A stretch of DNA of 64,000 bases, taken from Mesobaculum littorinae. GTDB taxonomy: Bacteria > Pseudomonadota > Alphaproteobacteria > Rhodobacterales > Rhodobacteraceae. The stretch is taken from assembly GCF_004011175.1 (NCBI RefSeq), contig NZ_RQXX01000002.1:124001-188000 (forward strand). Reading direction: 5' to 3'. A model generated the notes under the pieces. The model ran no database searches, was not told the origin of the DNA, and worked only from the letters and a program-made list of their open reading frames with translations. This document shows, piece by piece, positions 1 through 8,844 of this stretch; the first letter of the stretch is position 1, and every line of letters starts with the position of its first letter. A program made the translations under genes and the position numbers.

Positions 1-152
1 GTCCGTCTGCCCCCTGAGGCGCCCACACCCCGGGACGTGCCGCCCTGCCGGCGGTGCCGCAGGCCGGGCCGTCCGGGACTGCGGCGGATCCTTGGTCATG
101 GGGCGCGCATGCCGGCGCATCGGGAAGGGCCCATGCCCGAAGGCAAGGAGCC

Positions 153-1766
153 CTAGCGCAGCGCTTCGAGCAGGGCGAGCGAGGCATATCCGTCGGGCAC
201 GCGATTGGTGTCGCTCTGGAAGGCGCGGATCGCGGCCATGGTTCGGGGGCCGACGCGACCGTCGATGCCGCGGGTGTCATAGCCCTGCGCAGTCAGGCGG
301 CGCTGCATCTCCTTGCGCTCGGCAAAGCTGAGCGCGCGGTCGTCGCGCGGCCAGTCGGCCTGCAGAGGGCCCGCGCCGGCCAGGCGGTCGCCCAGGTGCC
401 CAACCGCGATGACATAGGCGTTGGCGGCGTTGTACCGCTCGATCACCTTGAAGTTGGGAAAGATCAGAAAGGCCGGGCCGCGCGCCCCGGCGGGCAGCAG
501 CAGCGAGGCCGGGGCGTGGTCGGGGACGGGCGCGCCGTCCGGGCGCACCACCCCCAGCCTCGCCCAGTCCGAGGGCAGCTTTTCCACCGACCGGCTGGCC
601 TGAGTGTAATCGAATCCGTCGGGCAGGCGCACCTCGACCCCCCAGGGCTGACCATGGGTCCAGCCGAACCGGTCGAGATAGGCGGCGGTCGAGGCCAGCG
701 CGTCGGCGGGGTCGTCCGACCAGATGTCGCGCTGCCCGTCCCGCCCGAAATCGACCGCGTAGGACAGGTAGGATGTCGGGATGAACTGCGTGTGCCCCAT
801 CGCACCGGCCCAGCTGCCGGTCATCGCGGCAGGGGCGACATCGCCCGCCTGCACGATCTGCAACGCGGCCACCAGCTGGGTTTCGAAGAAGGCGCCGCGG
901 CGGCCGTCATGGGCCAGCGTGGCCAGCGCCTCGACGATCGGTGTGTCGCCGCGAAAGCTGCCATAGGCGCTTTCCATGCCCCAGATCGCGGTCACGATCT
1001 CCTTCTCGACGCCGAACTCGGCCTCGATCCGGTCGAGCAGACCGGCGTGCCGCGCCAGCGCCGCGCGCCCGTTCTCGATGCGCATGTCCGAGACCGCACG
1101 GTCGAGGTAGTCCCAGATCGCAGTCGAAAATTCCGTCTGGTTGCGGTCGCGGGCGATCACCTCGTCATTGTAGCGCACGCCGGCAAAGGCGGCGTCGAAG
1201 GTGCGGCCCGCGATCCCCTGCGCCAGGGCGCGGCTGCGGAACCCCGCGACCCAGGATTGGAATGCCGCGTTCTTCGTGCTGACCGTGACTTCGGCCCTGG
1301 CCGGACGGTCGGGGCTGACTCGGGGGCGCGTGGTGGCCCGCGGTGCCGCCGGATCTGCCTGCGCTGCACCCGCGGGGACGGCCCCGGCGAGGGGGGTGTC
1401 GGTTGCGGGAGACGCGGCGGGAGGCACGGCAGCGGTGGGCGAAACCGCGTCGGGCGAAGCATGGGGGGGCGAAGCGGCTGCGGGCGTGGCGGCATCGATC
1501 CGGGCCAGGCCGGCCGCCGCATCCATCGGCGCGGCCGGCGCTGGCGCAAGGCTCATATCACCGTCGCGGCTGCCATCGGTCCCGTCGGTAGCGACCTTAC
1601 CGATATCGGCCCCGTCAGTATCTGCGAGGTTGGACCCGGCCCCGTCGGCACCGGGCACCTCGGCATCGGGCACGCCGGCATCGACCGTGACGCGGTCGCG
1701 GGCCAGAAGCGTGGCCGGCGCGGCAAGGCCGGCCATCAGCCCCAGAAGGGCGAGCGTCATGCGCAT
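153..1766 (-). CDS. Lytic murein transglycosylase, MltB/SLT_2 type, with peptidoglycan-binding tail
   Basis: This 537-residue exported protein should cleave the MurNAc-GlcNAc bond of peptidoglycan in the periplasm. It starts with a signal peptide (MRMTLALLGLMAGLAAPA), followed by roughly 140 residues rich in Ala, Pro and Asp with no recognisable fold. A complete SLT_2 catalytic domain follows; the motif TAIWGMESAYGSF carries the expected catalytic Glu. The last ~60 residues match a PG_binding_1 domain (QGYDTRGIDGRVGPRTMAAI). The ATG at 1766 is preferred because AAGGGGAG lies about seven bases upstream; a longer frame to 1805 has no such site. The disordered linker is longer than usual for the family. 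It is downstream of rnr on the same strand, about 100 bases away. The family assignment is firm; which MltB paralogue it is cannot be said. Confidence 0.93.
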   Translation of the reverse strand: MRMTLALLGLMAGLAAPATLLARDRVTVDAGVPDAEVPGADGAGSNLADTDGADIGKVATDGTDGSRDGDMSLAPAPAAPMDAAAGLARIDAATPAAASPPHASPDAVSPTAAVPPAASPATDTPLAGAVPAGAAQADPAAPRATTRPRVSPDRPARAEVTVSTKNAAFQSWVAGFRSRALAQGIAGRTFDAAFAGVRYNDEVIARDRNQTEFSTAIWDYLDRAVSDMRIENGRAALARHAGLLDRIEAEFGVEKEIVTAIWGMESAYGSFRGDTPIVEALATLAHDGRRGAFFETQLVAALQIVQAGDVAPAAMTGSWAGAMGHTQFIPTSYLSYAVDFGRDGQRDIWSDDPADALASTAAYLDRFGWTHGQPWGVEVRLPDGFDYTQASRSVEKLPSDWARLGVVRPDGAPVPDHAPASLLLPAGARGPAFLIFPNFKVIERYNAANAYVIAVGHLGDRLAGAGPLQADWPRDDRALSFAERKEMQRRLTAQGYDTRGIDGRVGPRTMAAIRAFQSDTNRVPDGYASLALLEALR

Positions 1767-1867
1767 CGGAGACTCCCCTTTCCGTCGATCGGGGAAGTGT
1801 AGCAACTTCCCCCCTCCCGAAAAAGCGGGGCGTTCGTCGAATTGGACACGACGGCCGGCGCCGGCGA

Positions 1868-4150
1868 TTACTTGCGCCGACGCGTGACCTTGCGCTCGGC
1901 CTTCTTCGCCTTGGCGCGGGACTTGGCCTTGGCCGGGCCGGGCTTGCGCCCGTGGGGTCCGCCGCGCCCCCCGCGCCCGCGTGCGGGCATCGGACCGCGG
2001 CGCACCGTCTCGCCATCGACCTCGACCAGTTCCAGAAGGACGCCGCCGGTGACCGGCACGGTTTCGGCCAGCTTCACCCGGACACGCGCGCCAAGCCCGA
2101 TGGTCAGCCCGGTGTCCGAACCCATCAGGCTTTGCTCGTCAGCGTCGAAATGGAAGAACTCGCGCCCCAGCGACCGCACCGGGATCAGCCCGTCGGCGCC
2201 GGTTTCGTCCAGCTTCACGAAGGCGCCGAACCGCTGCACGCCCGAGACCCGGCCCGTCAGTTCCGCCCCCACGCGGTCCGAAAGATAGGCGGCGAGGTAG
2301 CGGTCGGTCGTGTCGCGCTCGGCCGTCATGGACCGCCTCTCGGTGTCCGAGATCTGCTTGGCCGTATCCTCGAGCCGCTCGATATCCAGGTCGGAAAGCC
2401 CGTCCTTGCCCCAGTGATGCGCCGAGATCAGCGCGCGGTGCACGATGAGGTCGGCATAGCGACGGATGGGCGAGGTGAAGTGCGCGTAGGACCGCAGCGA
2501 CAGGCCGAAATGCCCGAAGTTTTCGGGGTGGTAATAGGCCTGCGTCATCGACCGCAGGGTGGTCATGTTCATCAACTCGTCGAACTCGGTCCCCCGGGCT
2601 TGGGAGAGAAGCGAGTTGATGTGCCGCGTCTGCAGCACCTGCCCCTTGGCCAGCGTGAAGCCCGAGGCCTGCGCCACCTCGCGCAGGGCGTCGAGCTTTT
2701 CTGCGCTGGGTTCCTCGTGCACGCGGTAAAGCAGGGGGCGCTGCTTCTTGAACAGCGTCTCGGCCGCGGCGACGTTGGCGAGGATCATGAACTCCTCGAT
2801 CAGCTTGTGCGCGTCCAGTCGGTCGCGAAAGGCGACAGAGGCAACCTTGCCCTCGGGCGTCAGTTCGATCCTGCGTTCGGGCAGGTCGAGGTCCAGCGGC
2901 TGACGCCGGGCGCGCGCGGCCTTTGCGGCCTCGTAGGCGGCGTAGAGCGGCGCGATCACCGTCTCCATCAGCGGGCCGGTGCGGTCAGAGATGTGGCCGT
3001 CCTGCGCCTGCTGAACCTCTTCATAGGCCAGCGACGCGGCCGAGCGGATCAGCGCGCGGTGGAAGCGGTGGCGGATCTTGGTGCCCTCGGCATCCAGCAC
3101 CATCCGCACGGCGATGACCGCACGCGGCACGCCTTCGTGCAGCGAACAGAGGTCGCCCGACAGCCGGTCCGGCAGCATTGGCACCACGCGGTCGGGGAAG
3201 TAGGTGGAGTTGCCGCGCTTGCGCGCCTCGTCGTCGATGTCGCCCTGCGGGGTCACGTAGTGGGCGACGTCGGCGATGGCGACCCAGACGATGTGCCCGC
3301 CTTCGTTCTGCGGATCACTGTCGGGTTCGGCAAAGACCGCATCGTCATGGTCGCGCGCGTCCGAGGGGTCGATGGTGACGAAAGGCAGCTCACGCAGGTC
3401 GTCGCGACCCTTGAGGCCCGCGGGCTTCATCCGGTCGGCGGCCTCCAGCACCTCGGGTGGGAACTCGTCGGGAATGCCGTGCTGGTGGATCGCGATCAGC
3501 GACACCGCGCGGGGCCCCGACGGGTCGCCCAGCCGCGCGACGATGCGGGCGCGGGGCAGACCCATGCGGTCCTTGGGGCCGGCCTGCTCGGCCTCGACCA
3601 GCTCGCCGTCCTTGGCGCCGTGGGTGGCATCGGCACGGACCAGCCATTCGCGGTCCTGCCCCTTGTCGATGGGGATGATGCGACCGCCCTCGGTCTCCTT
3701 GCGGAAGACACCCAGCACCTTGCGGGGACTGCCGCCGATCTTGCGGATCAGGCGGCCCTCGTAGGCGTGATCTCCGGCCTTGACCTCGGTCAGGCGGGCG
3801 AGGATGCGGTCGCCCGGGCCCAGGGTCGCGTCGGCGGCGCGCAGGATCAGCAGGATCCGCGGCTCGGGCCCCTCGCCGTGCCATTCCAGCGGGCGGGCGA
3901 AGAGGTCGCCATCGGCATCCGGCGCCTGCACCTCGCAGACCGAGACGGGGGGCAGCTTTTCGGGGTCCCGGTAGGACTTGCCGCGTTTCGACAGGTGCCC
4001 TTCGCCCTCGAGCTCCTTCAGCAGGCGCTTGAGGTCGATGCGGTCGGCGCCCTTGAGGCCGAAGGCCTTGGCGATGTCGCGCTTGGCGGTCTGGGTGGGG
4101 TTGGCCGAGATCCAGTCAAGGATTTCGGCCTTTGAGGGGATCCGGGCCAT
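1868..4150 (-). CDS. rnr: Ribonuclease R, 3'-5' exoribonuclease
   Basis: The 760-residue protein is a complete RNase R, which degrades structured RNA 3' to 5' and takes part in rRNA and tmRNA-linked decay together with SmpB (encoded near 36.5 kb). Visible domains in order are an N-terminal winged helix (residues 1-70), cold-shock/OB region (about 75-240), the RNB catalytic domain with metal-binding aspartates in DPSDARDHDD (261-270), an S1 domain (about 625-715) and a Lys/Arg-rich basic tail. Length agrees with the family. The start MARIPSKAEIL at 4150 gives the usual N terminus. The upstream gap to the next gene contains four imperfect ~29-base repeats. Confidence 0.97.
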   Translation of the reverse strand: MARIPSKAEILDWISANPTQTAKRDIAKAFGLKGADRIDLKRLLKELEGEGHLSKRGKSYRDPEKLPPVSVCEVQAPDADGDLFARPLEWHGEGPEPRILLILRAADATLGPGDRILARLTEVKAGDHAYEGRLIRKIGGSPRKVLGVFRKETEGGRIIPIDKGQDREWLVRADATHGAKDGELVEAEQAGPKDRMGLPRARIVARLGDPSGPRAVSLIAIHQHGIPDEFPPEVLEAADRMKPAGLKGRDDLRELPFVTIDPSDARDHDDAVFAEPDSDPQNEGGHIVWVAIADVAHYVTPQGDIDDEARKRGNSTYFPDRVVPMLPDRLSGDLCSLHEGVPRAVIAVRMVLDAEGTKIRHRFHRALIRSAASLAYEEVQQAQDGHISDRTGPLMETVIAPLYAAYEAAKAARARRQPLDLDLPERRIELTPEGKVASVAFRDRLDAHKLIEEFMILANVAAAETLFKKQRPLLYRVHEEPSAEKLDALREVAQASGFTLAKGQVLQTRHINSLLSQARGTEFDELMNMTTLRSMTQAYYHPENFGHFGLSLRSYAHFTSPIRRYADLIVHRALISAHHWGKDGLSDLDIERLEDTAKQISDTERRSMTAERDTTDRYLAAYLSDRVGAELTGRVSGVQRFGAFVKLDETGADGLIPVRSLGREFFHFDADEQSLMGSDTGLTIGLGARVRVKLAETVPVTGGVLLELVEVDGETVRRGPMPARGRGGRGGPHGRKPGPAKAKSRAKAKKAERKVTRRRK

Positions 4151-4227
4151 ATCTGCCGCCTAGCACGGCGACGCCGCGGCGTCATCGGGAAAAGCGGGGC
4201 CGTGCGGGCGGGCTGTCGCACGGGGCG

Positions 4228-4338
4228 GCACATCGCGGGTTGCTACGCGGGGAGGGGCACATCGCGCGGCGCCGCCGGGGAGGCGAAGATCGCGCGTTGC
4301 CGCGCGGGGAGGTGCGCCTCGGGCGTTACCGCGCGGGG
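4228..4338. repeat. Four imperfect ~29-base tandem repeats in the leader of rnr
   Basis: Units lie at about 4228-4256, 4257-4284, 4285-4313 and 4314-4338. They share a core of ATCGCG followed by TTGC or GCGCC and then GCGCGGGGAGG. No frame across them makes a plausible protein. They fill the gap between the stop of the DUF2064 gene and the start of rnr, so they would be transcribed in the rnr leader if the two genes share a transcript. Function is unknown. Confidence 0.6.
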
Positions 4339-4343
4339 CTTAT

Positions 4344-4979
4344 CTATCGGGCGCAGGCCCTGCGCTGACGTCGCGCGGGCAGGCCCGGGGCCGGGCGGGG
4401 GGCGTGCGGCAGATCCTCGACCGTGTCGACGTCGTGCAGGCTGTCCACATGGGCGATGGTCAGGTCACCCAGGCTCGCCTCGGTATCCGCGCGCGCCTGC
4501 GGGCTGGACCAGCGGACGGCCTGGAAAAGCGTCGCGGGCGGCGCGGCGGTCCGGCGCAGGCCGATCAGCCAGTAGCCACCGTCGGGGGCGGGCCCGATGA
4601 CCGCATGGTGCGTCCCCAGCGCAGCGAAAGCGCGGGCGACATGGGCGCGGGTGATGCCGGGAATGTCCCCGCCGATGATGACCGCGGGGCCGGGCGGCAG
4701 ACTGCGGAGCACGCGGCCCATCCGCTGGCCCAGGTCGCCGCGGCCTTGCGCGCGGCGGGGCAGGTGCGCGGGCCAGACCCGGCTGGCCAGACCCTCGGCA
4801 TCGGGGGCCACGGCCAGCGTCAGGCGCCAGCGCGGATCCTCCAGCCGCCGCAGCAGGGCCGCGGTCTGGTGGCGGAACCACCACGCGGCGCCGATGGGGC
4901 CGAGCCCGCGCGCGAGACGGGTCTTGACCCGACCCGGCCGCGGCTCCTTCACCATGACGACGAGGTGGCGCTGTCTCAC
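4344..4979 (-). CDS. DUF2064 / TIGR04282-type glycosyltransferase-like protein
   Basis: The 211-residue protein belongs to the DUF2064 family, which has a nucleotide-diphospho-sugar transferase fold. Supporting motifs are the N-terminal VKEPRPGRVKTRLA segment, GGDIPGITRAHV and GPAPDGGYWLIGL, all typical of the family. Some members act in arsenosugar or radical-SAM-associated pathways, but no such partner is seen here, so the substrate is unknown. The start is GTG at 4979, inside the stop of the upstream acetyltransferase gene (GTGA overlap), which implies translational coupling with dapE and that gene. The C-terminal 20 residues are Arg/Pro-rich. Confidence 0.85.
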   Translation of the reverse strand: MRQRHLVVMVKEPRPGRVKTRLARGLGPIGAAWWFRHQTAALLRRLEDPRWRLTLAVAPDAEGLASRVWPAHLPRRAQGRGDLGQRMGRVLRSLPPGPAVIIGGDIPGITRAHVARAFAALGTHHAVIGPAPDGGYWLIGLRRTAAPPATLFQAVRWSSPQARADTEASLGDLTIAHVDSLHDVDTVEDLPHAPRPAPGLPARRQRRACAR

Positions 4980-5416
4980 GCCGGGGTGTCGCGGGCGGGC
5001 ATTTGCAGGTCCATGTCGCGGTGCGGCACGGTCCCGTCCAGGTAGCTCTCGCCGTGCGCCACGAAGCCCAGCTTTTCGTAGAATCCCATCGCCTGCACCT
5101 GCGCGGACAGCCTTATGATGCGGATGTCGGGCTGCGCGCGAAGCTCGGCAATCGCCGCCCGGACCAGCGCCGCGCCGAGCCCGGTGCCGCGATGCGACCG
5201 CAGGACGCAGATCCGGCCGATGCGGCCGATCTCGCCCTCCTGCAGCAGGCGCGCCGTGCCCACGGGCGCGGCGTCCTCCATGGCCAGCAGATGCACGGCA
5301 CCGTCGTCGCGGCCGTCGAATTCCTCGGCCTCGGTAAAGCCCTGCTCGTCCATGAACACCGTCCGGCGCAGGGCGTGACAGGCGGCAAGATCGCGGGTGG
5401 GCGCGATGCGGATCAC
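4976..5416 (-). CDS. GNAT family N-acetyltransferase
   Basis: The 146-residue protein is a GNAT acyl-CoA transferase of the ElaA-like subgroup. The N-terminal [11 protein letters not shown] segment, the acetyl-CoA binding loop [15 protein letters not shown], and the terminal [19 protein letters not shown] are all characteristic. The start is taken as GTG at 5416 because it overlaps the dapE TGA by four bases and gives the usual family N terminus ([17 protein letters not shown]). It ends in another GTGA overlap with the DUF2064 gene. The acceptor substrate cannot be inferred; its position after dapE suggests co-expression rather than a role in lysine synthesis. Confidence 0.9.
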   Translation of the reverse strand: MIRIAPTRDLAACHALRRTVFMDEQGFTEAEEFDGRDDGAVHLLAMEDAAPVGTARLLQEGEIGRIGRICVLRSHRGTGLGAALVRAAIAELRAQPDIRIIRLSAQVQAMGFYEKLGFVAHGESYLDGTVPHRDMDLQMPARDTPA

Positions 5417-6564
5417 GCGAAGTAGTCCCGCAGGCAGCGCAGGTAGATGGCTTTCAGCTGTTCGATCTGCTCCACCGGCACGCATTCGTCGACCTGGTGC
5501 ATGGTACGGCCGACAAGCCCGACCTCGACCACCGGGCAGTGATCCTTGACGAAGCGCGCGTCCGAGGTGCCGCCCGTGGTCGACAGTTCCGGCGTCACGC
5601 CGGTTTCGGCCGCGACGGCGCGGGTGACGAGGGCCGACAGATCGCCCGGGGGCGTCAGGAAGCTTTCGCCCGACACCTTGATGTCCATACCGATGTCGAT
5701 CCCCGTCTCGGCGGCGACCCCGTCCGCCTCGTCGCGCAGCCACGCGGACAGGGTGTCCGAGGAATGGCTGTCGTTGAAGCGGATGTTGACGGTCGCCCGG
5801 GCCTGCGCCGGAATGACGTTGTTGGCGGGGTTGCCGACGTCGAAGGTGGTGACCGCCAGCGTCGAGGGATCGAAATGGTCCGTGCCCGCGTCCAGGCGGG
5901 CCGAAGCCAGGCGGTCCACCAGCCGCGCCAACGCCGGCACCGGGTTCTTCGCCCGGTGCGGATAGGCCGAATGCCCCTGCACGCCCGTCGCGGTCAGGTA
6001 GGCCGTCATCGAGCCTCGGCGGCCGATCTTGATCATCTCGCCCATGCGGTCGGGGCAGGTGGGTTCGCCCACCACGCAGACGTCCATCCGTTCGCCCCGC
6101 GCGTCCATCCAGTCCAGAAGCGCGCGGGTGCCGTCGATGCCATCGCCCTCTTCGTCGCCGGTCAGCGCCAGCACCACCGCGCCCTCGGGGGGCGTGTCGC
6201 GGACAAAGTCGATGGCGGCGGCGACAAAGGCCGCGACGCCCGATTTCATGTCGGTGGCACCGCGGCCGTACATCACGCCGTCCACGACCCGGGCGCCGAA
6301 GGGATCGTGCCGCCACGCAGCGGCATCGCCCACGGGCACGACATCGGTATGCCCGTTGAAGCCGAAGGCGCGGCCGGTGCCCGCCGCGCCCCAGCGCGCG
6401 TAGAGGTTCGAGATGCCGCCGCGTTCCACCCATGTGCAGGTGAACCCGGCCTCCGAAAGATGCCGTTCAAGCAGCTGCAGTGCGCCGCCCTCCTCGGGCG
6501 TGACCGAGGGGCAGCGGATCAGTTCGGCAGTCAGGGCTATCGGGTCGACGGGGGATGCAGGCAT
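5413..6564 (-). CDS. dapE: Succinyl-diaminopimelate desuccinylase
   Basis: DapE hydrolyses N-succinyl-L,L-diaminopimelate to L,L-diaminopimelate and succinate in the succinylase branch of lysine and peptidoglycan precursor synthesis, consistent with dapD 3 kb away. The M20 metallopeptidase hallmarks are present: [11 protein letters not shown] with the first metal His, the [13 protein letters not shown] segment with the bridging Asp, and [15 protein letters not shown] with the catalytic Glu pair. The C-terminal [10 protein letters not shown] and DECVPVEQ motifs are intact. The 383-residue length is normal. ATG 6564 follows AAAGGAG by six bases, so the extra 16 codons upstream are discarded. 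Confidence 0.97.
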   Translation of the reverse strand: MPASPVDPIALTAELIRCPSVTPEEGGALQLLERHLSEAGFTCTWVERGGISNLYARWGAAGTGRAFGFNGHTDVVPVGDAAAWRHDPFGARVVDGVMYGRGATDMKSGVAAFVAAAIDFVRDTPPEGAVVLALTGDEEGDGIDGTRALLDWMDARGERMDVCVVGEPTCPDRMGEMIKIGRRGSMTAYLTATGVQGHSAYPHRAKNPVPALARLVDRLASARLDAGTDHFDPSTLAVTTFDVGNPANNVIPAQARATVNIRFNDSHSSDTLSAWLRDEADGVAAETGIDIGMDIKVSGESFLTPPGDLSALVTRAVAAETGVTPELSTTGGTSDARFVKDHCPVVEVGLVGRTMHQVDECVPVEQIEQLKAIYLRCLRDYFA

Positions 6565-6614
6565 CGCGAACTCCTTTGCCCCTTGCGTAGCGGCGCGGGC
6601 AGGGGCCTTCAAGT

Positions 6615-7649
6615 TTACCCGTCGGACTGGATCTGTTGATCGGGGCCGCTGGAGGCGGTCACCCCCAGGTCGCCGAAGAAGAACAGCGCCGCCGCCAGGG
6701 CCACGGCAAGGCCCGCCCAGACGCCCACGGCAGTGAAGATCGACGTCTGGTAGGTGTCCGAAAGATAGCGGTTCGGGCGGATGCCCTTGACCAGGAACAC
6801 GACCTGCGCGGCAAGATTGATGGCGATGATGTTGGTCAGCACGATGACGATGGCGCGCGCCGCCTGCGCCCAGTACTGGCCGCCCAGCAACAGGCCGAAG
6901 GCCGCCAGCGGCGGAAGCAGCGCCGCGGCCACGGTCACCCCGATCAGCGACGTGGTGTTGGCCGAGGCGACCATCAGCGCCGCCGCGGCACCCGCCGCCA
7001 GCGGCAGGCCGATGGTTTCCAGCCCGAGCGCCCGGCCATAGGTCATCATCGAGTTGCCGGGATCGACGCGGATGACCAGCCCCATAAGGGTTCCCACGGC
7101 CGCAGCGATCAGCAACCCCAGCGCCAGCGACTTGGCCGAGCGGCGCAGCAGGTTGCGGTTGCCGAGGGCCGTGCCGAAGGCCAGCGCCATGATCGGCCCC
7201 AGAAGCGGCGCGATCACCATCGCACCGATGACCACGGCCACCTGTTCGGTCTGGATGCCGATGGCGGCGACCAGCGTCGCCAAAGCCGTCATCACCGCGA
7301 AATCCCGGCTGAAGGACGCCCCCTCACGCACGTCGTCGTAGATTTCCTCGCGCGCCGTCTGGACGTCCTTTTCTTCCAGTTCGGCCTGCCTCTCCTCGCT
7401 TTCGGGGGCGGGCAGGACAGCCTCGGGGGCGAGGCTGACCAGCTGCCAGTTCCGGCCCTCGCCCATGGCTTCGGACACCGCGTCGCTCGCCGCCTGGGCG
7501 ACCGAGACATGGGTGAGCGCATGCACGACGGCGCCGCCTTCGGTGCCGCTCATGGTCCAGACCTCTGCCGCGCCCGCATCTTCAAGCGCCGATCGTGCCG
7601 CATCGGCGCTTTCCTCGGGCAGGGTGATCCGCAGAAGGCGGTAGGGCAT
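6615..7649 (-). CDS. DUF389 (TIGR00341) integral membrane protein
   Basis: A 344-residue protein of the DUF389 family. The N-terminal ~115 residues are soluble with an acidic hinge ([18 protein letters not shown]). The membrane part begins at [20 protein letters not shown] and carries the family signature [19 protein letters not shown] followed by about five further hydrophobic segments, including [20 protein letters not shown]. Biochemical function is not established for the family. It lies six bases downstream of a small conserved gene and two GlsB-like genes on the same strand, suggesting one envelope-related operon. Confidence 0.88.
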   Translation of the reverse strand: MPYRLLRITLPEESADAARSALEDAGAAEVWTMSGTEGGAVVHALTHVSVAQAASDAVSEAMGEGRNWQLVSLAPEAVLPAPESEERQAELEEKDVQTAREEIYDDVREGASFSRDFAVMTALATLVAAIGIQTEQVAVVIGAMVIAPLLGPIMALAFGTALGNRNLLRRSAKSLALGLLIAAAVGTLMGLVIRVDPGNSMMTYGRALGLETIGLPLAAGAAAALMVASANTTSLIGVTVAAALLPPLAAFGLLLGGQYWAQAARAIVIVLTNIIAINLAAQVVFLVKGIRPNRYLSDTYQTSIFTAVGVWAGLAVALAAALFFFGDLGVTASSGPDQQIQSDG

Positions 7650-7655
7650 GGACGG

Positions 7656-7988
7656 TCAGGCCTTGTCGTAGAAGGGCGTCATCTGCGCCACGATAACCGC
7701 GTTCTCGTCCCGCGCGCGCTCCATCAGGGCCCGCTCGTCATCGTCGATGTCGTGCCCCTCGGCCAGCCGCTCGTCCAGGCTGCCATAGCCCGACACGTCC
7801 AGTGGCGCCATGTCGGCCTGCTTCAGGATCGCCACGGTTTCGCGCACCGCCTCGGCCTCGTCGACGCCACCGGCATAGCATACGAGCGCGGCACCGGTGG
7901 CGGTGTCGGGAAGCCCGTCGCCGGACTTGCGCCCGACCTCGACCAGCAGGGTATAGACCTGCTGGGGGCGTTTCACCTTGTCGGCCAT
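7656..7988 (-). CDS. Conserved 110-residue protein of unknown function
   Basis: A 110-residue soluble, acidic protein (MADKVKRPQQVYTLLVEVGR at the start) without a signal peptide or membrane segment. I do not recognise a named domain. The middle (GGVDEAEAVRETVAILKQAD) looks like a helix packed on a short alpha/beta fold. Start ATG 7988 is the only good one. It sits between a DUF389 gene (gap 6 bases) and a GlsB-like gene (gap 17 bases), so it is most likely co-transcribed with membrane stress proteins. Confidence 0.75.
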   Translation of the reverse strand: MADKVKRPQQVYTLLVEVGRKSGDGLPDTATGAALVCYAGGVDEAEAVRETVAILKQADMAPLDVSGYGSLDERLAEGHDIDDDERALMERARDENAVIVAQMTPFYDKA

Positions 7989-8005
7989 GCGCCTGTCCCG
8001 GGCCG

Positions 8006-8251
8006 TCAGGCCCGCACCTTGCGCGCGACCCAGATCAGAAGGCAGGCGCCTATGATGCCGACGATCAGCTGCGGCAGCACCGCGCGTTCGGCATAGATGC
8101 CCAGAAGACCCAGCAGCAGGTTCAGAACAACCGCGCCGATGATGCCCAGGATGATGTTGAGGAATATGCCGGTATCGGCCTTCATGATCGAAGACGCGAT
8201 CCAGCCGGCCAGACCGCCGACGATGATGGAAAGAAGAAATCCAAGGCCCAT
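8006..8251 (-). CDS. GlsB/YeaQ/YmgE family small membrane protein (copy 1)
   Basis: An 81-residue protein with three hydrophobic segments and the family motifs GGLAGWIASSIMK, the glycine-rich LGIIGAVVLNLLLGLLG and the C-terminal GIIGACLLIWVARKVR. These transglycosylase-associated (PF04226) proteins are stress-induced inner-membrane proteins of unknown mechanism. It is paralogous to the gene at 8333-8587; the two are similar along the whole length and separated by 81 bases, which suggests a tandem duplication. Confidence 0.93.
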   Translation of the reverse strand: MGLGFLLSIIVGGLAGWIASSIMKADTGIFLNIILGIIGAVVLNLLLGLLGIYAERAVLPQLIVGIIGACLLIWVARKVRA

Positions 8252-8332
8252 GATGCAAATGCTCCCGTCTCATGCGAACGGGGCGTCGCGGCCTGTTGCC
8301 CGACGCCCCGCCTGTCTCGATATCGTCTCGGC

Positions 8333-8587
8333 TCAGGCGCGTCCACGCACCATGCGCACGATCCAGATCAGGATGCATGCACCGATGAAGCCGACGATCA
8401 GCTGACCGATCCAGCCGCCCAGCGTGCCACCCACGACGGCCAGCAGGATGGCGTTCAGGATCACGGCGCCGAGGATGCCGACGATGATGTTCATCAGAAG
8501 ACCCATGTTGGCCTTCATGACCTTTTCCGCCAGCCAGCCGGCGATGGCGCCGATGATGATGGCCGCAAGCCAACCCACACCAGTCAT
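8333..8587 (-). CDS. GlsB/YeaQ/YmgE family small membrane protein (copy 2)
   Basis: An 84-residue three-segment membrane protein with AGWLAEKVMKANMGLLMNII, a glycine-rich VGILGAVILNAILLAVVGG segment and the terminal GFIGACILIWIVRMVRGRA. ATG 8587 follows AAAGGA by a proper distance. Compared with copy 1, the central loop has GGTLGGWIGQ instead of a shorter segment. It is the first gene of the run leading to the DUF389 gene, so the operon promoter is probably in 8588-8700. Confidence 0.93.
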   Translation of the reverse strand: MTGVGWLAAIIIGAIAGWLAEKVMKANMGLLMNIIVGILGAVILNAILLAVVGGTLGGWIGQLIVGFIGACILIWIVRMVRGRA

Positions 8588-8733
8588 AAGAAATTCCTTT
8601 CGCTGTCCACTCATGGCCCCCTTTTTGCAGGGCCCCGGCGGCGAAACGTGTGGACCGGGATCAGGTTCCCTCCGCCATCTCAGATGGCATGGCAAACCCG
8701 CACGTGATCCCGAACCCCGGGACCACGCCGCAT

Positions 8734-8791
8734 CTTCTTCTCTTTTCAAATACTCCCGCCGGAGGCGTTGCGCCGCGCGTCAGCGCGGCGC
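8734..8791 (-). repeat. GGAGTATTT element copy 1, 3' of dapD
   Basis: On the minus strand, 53 bases after the dapD stop, a perfect 9-base-pair hairpin (8770-8778 with 8783-8791) is followed by GCCTCCGGCGGGAGTATTTG and then a purine tract GAAAAGAGAAGAAG. The same arrangement recurs six more times in this window. A second small hairpin (8801-8815) lies between it and dapD. Terminator-like in layout, though the T tract is short. Confidence 0.7.
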
Positions 8792-8844
8792 CAACCGATG
8801 GCCTGCGCCGCAGGCGCCCCTTCCGGTCCCGGCCTGCTCGCGGA

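Noticed and set aside
1952-4135. A 727-codon open frame on the plus strand opposite rnr
   Set aside because: It is antisense to a certain RNase R gene. Long open antisense frames are common in GC-rich DNA and its protein has no recognisable domain.
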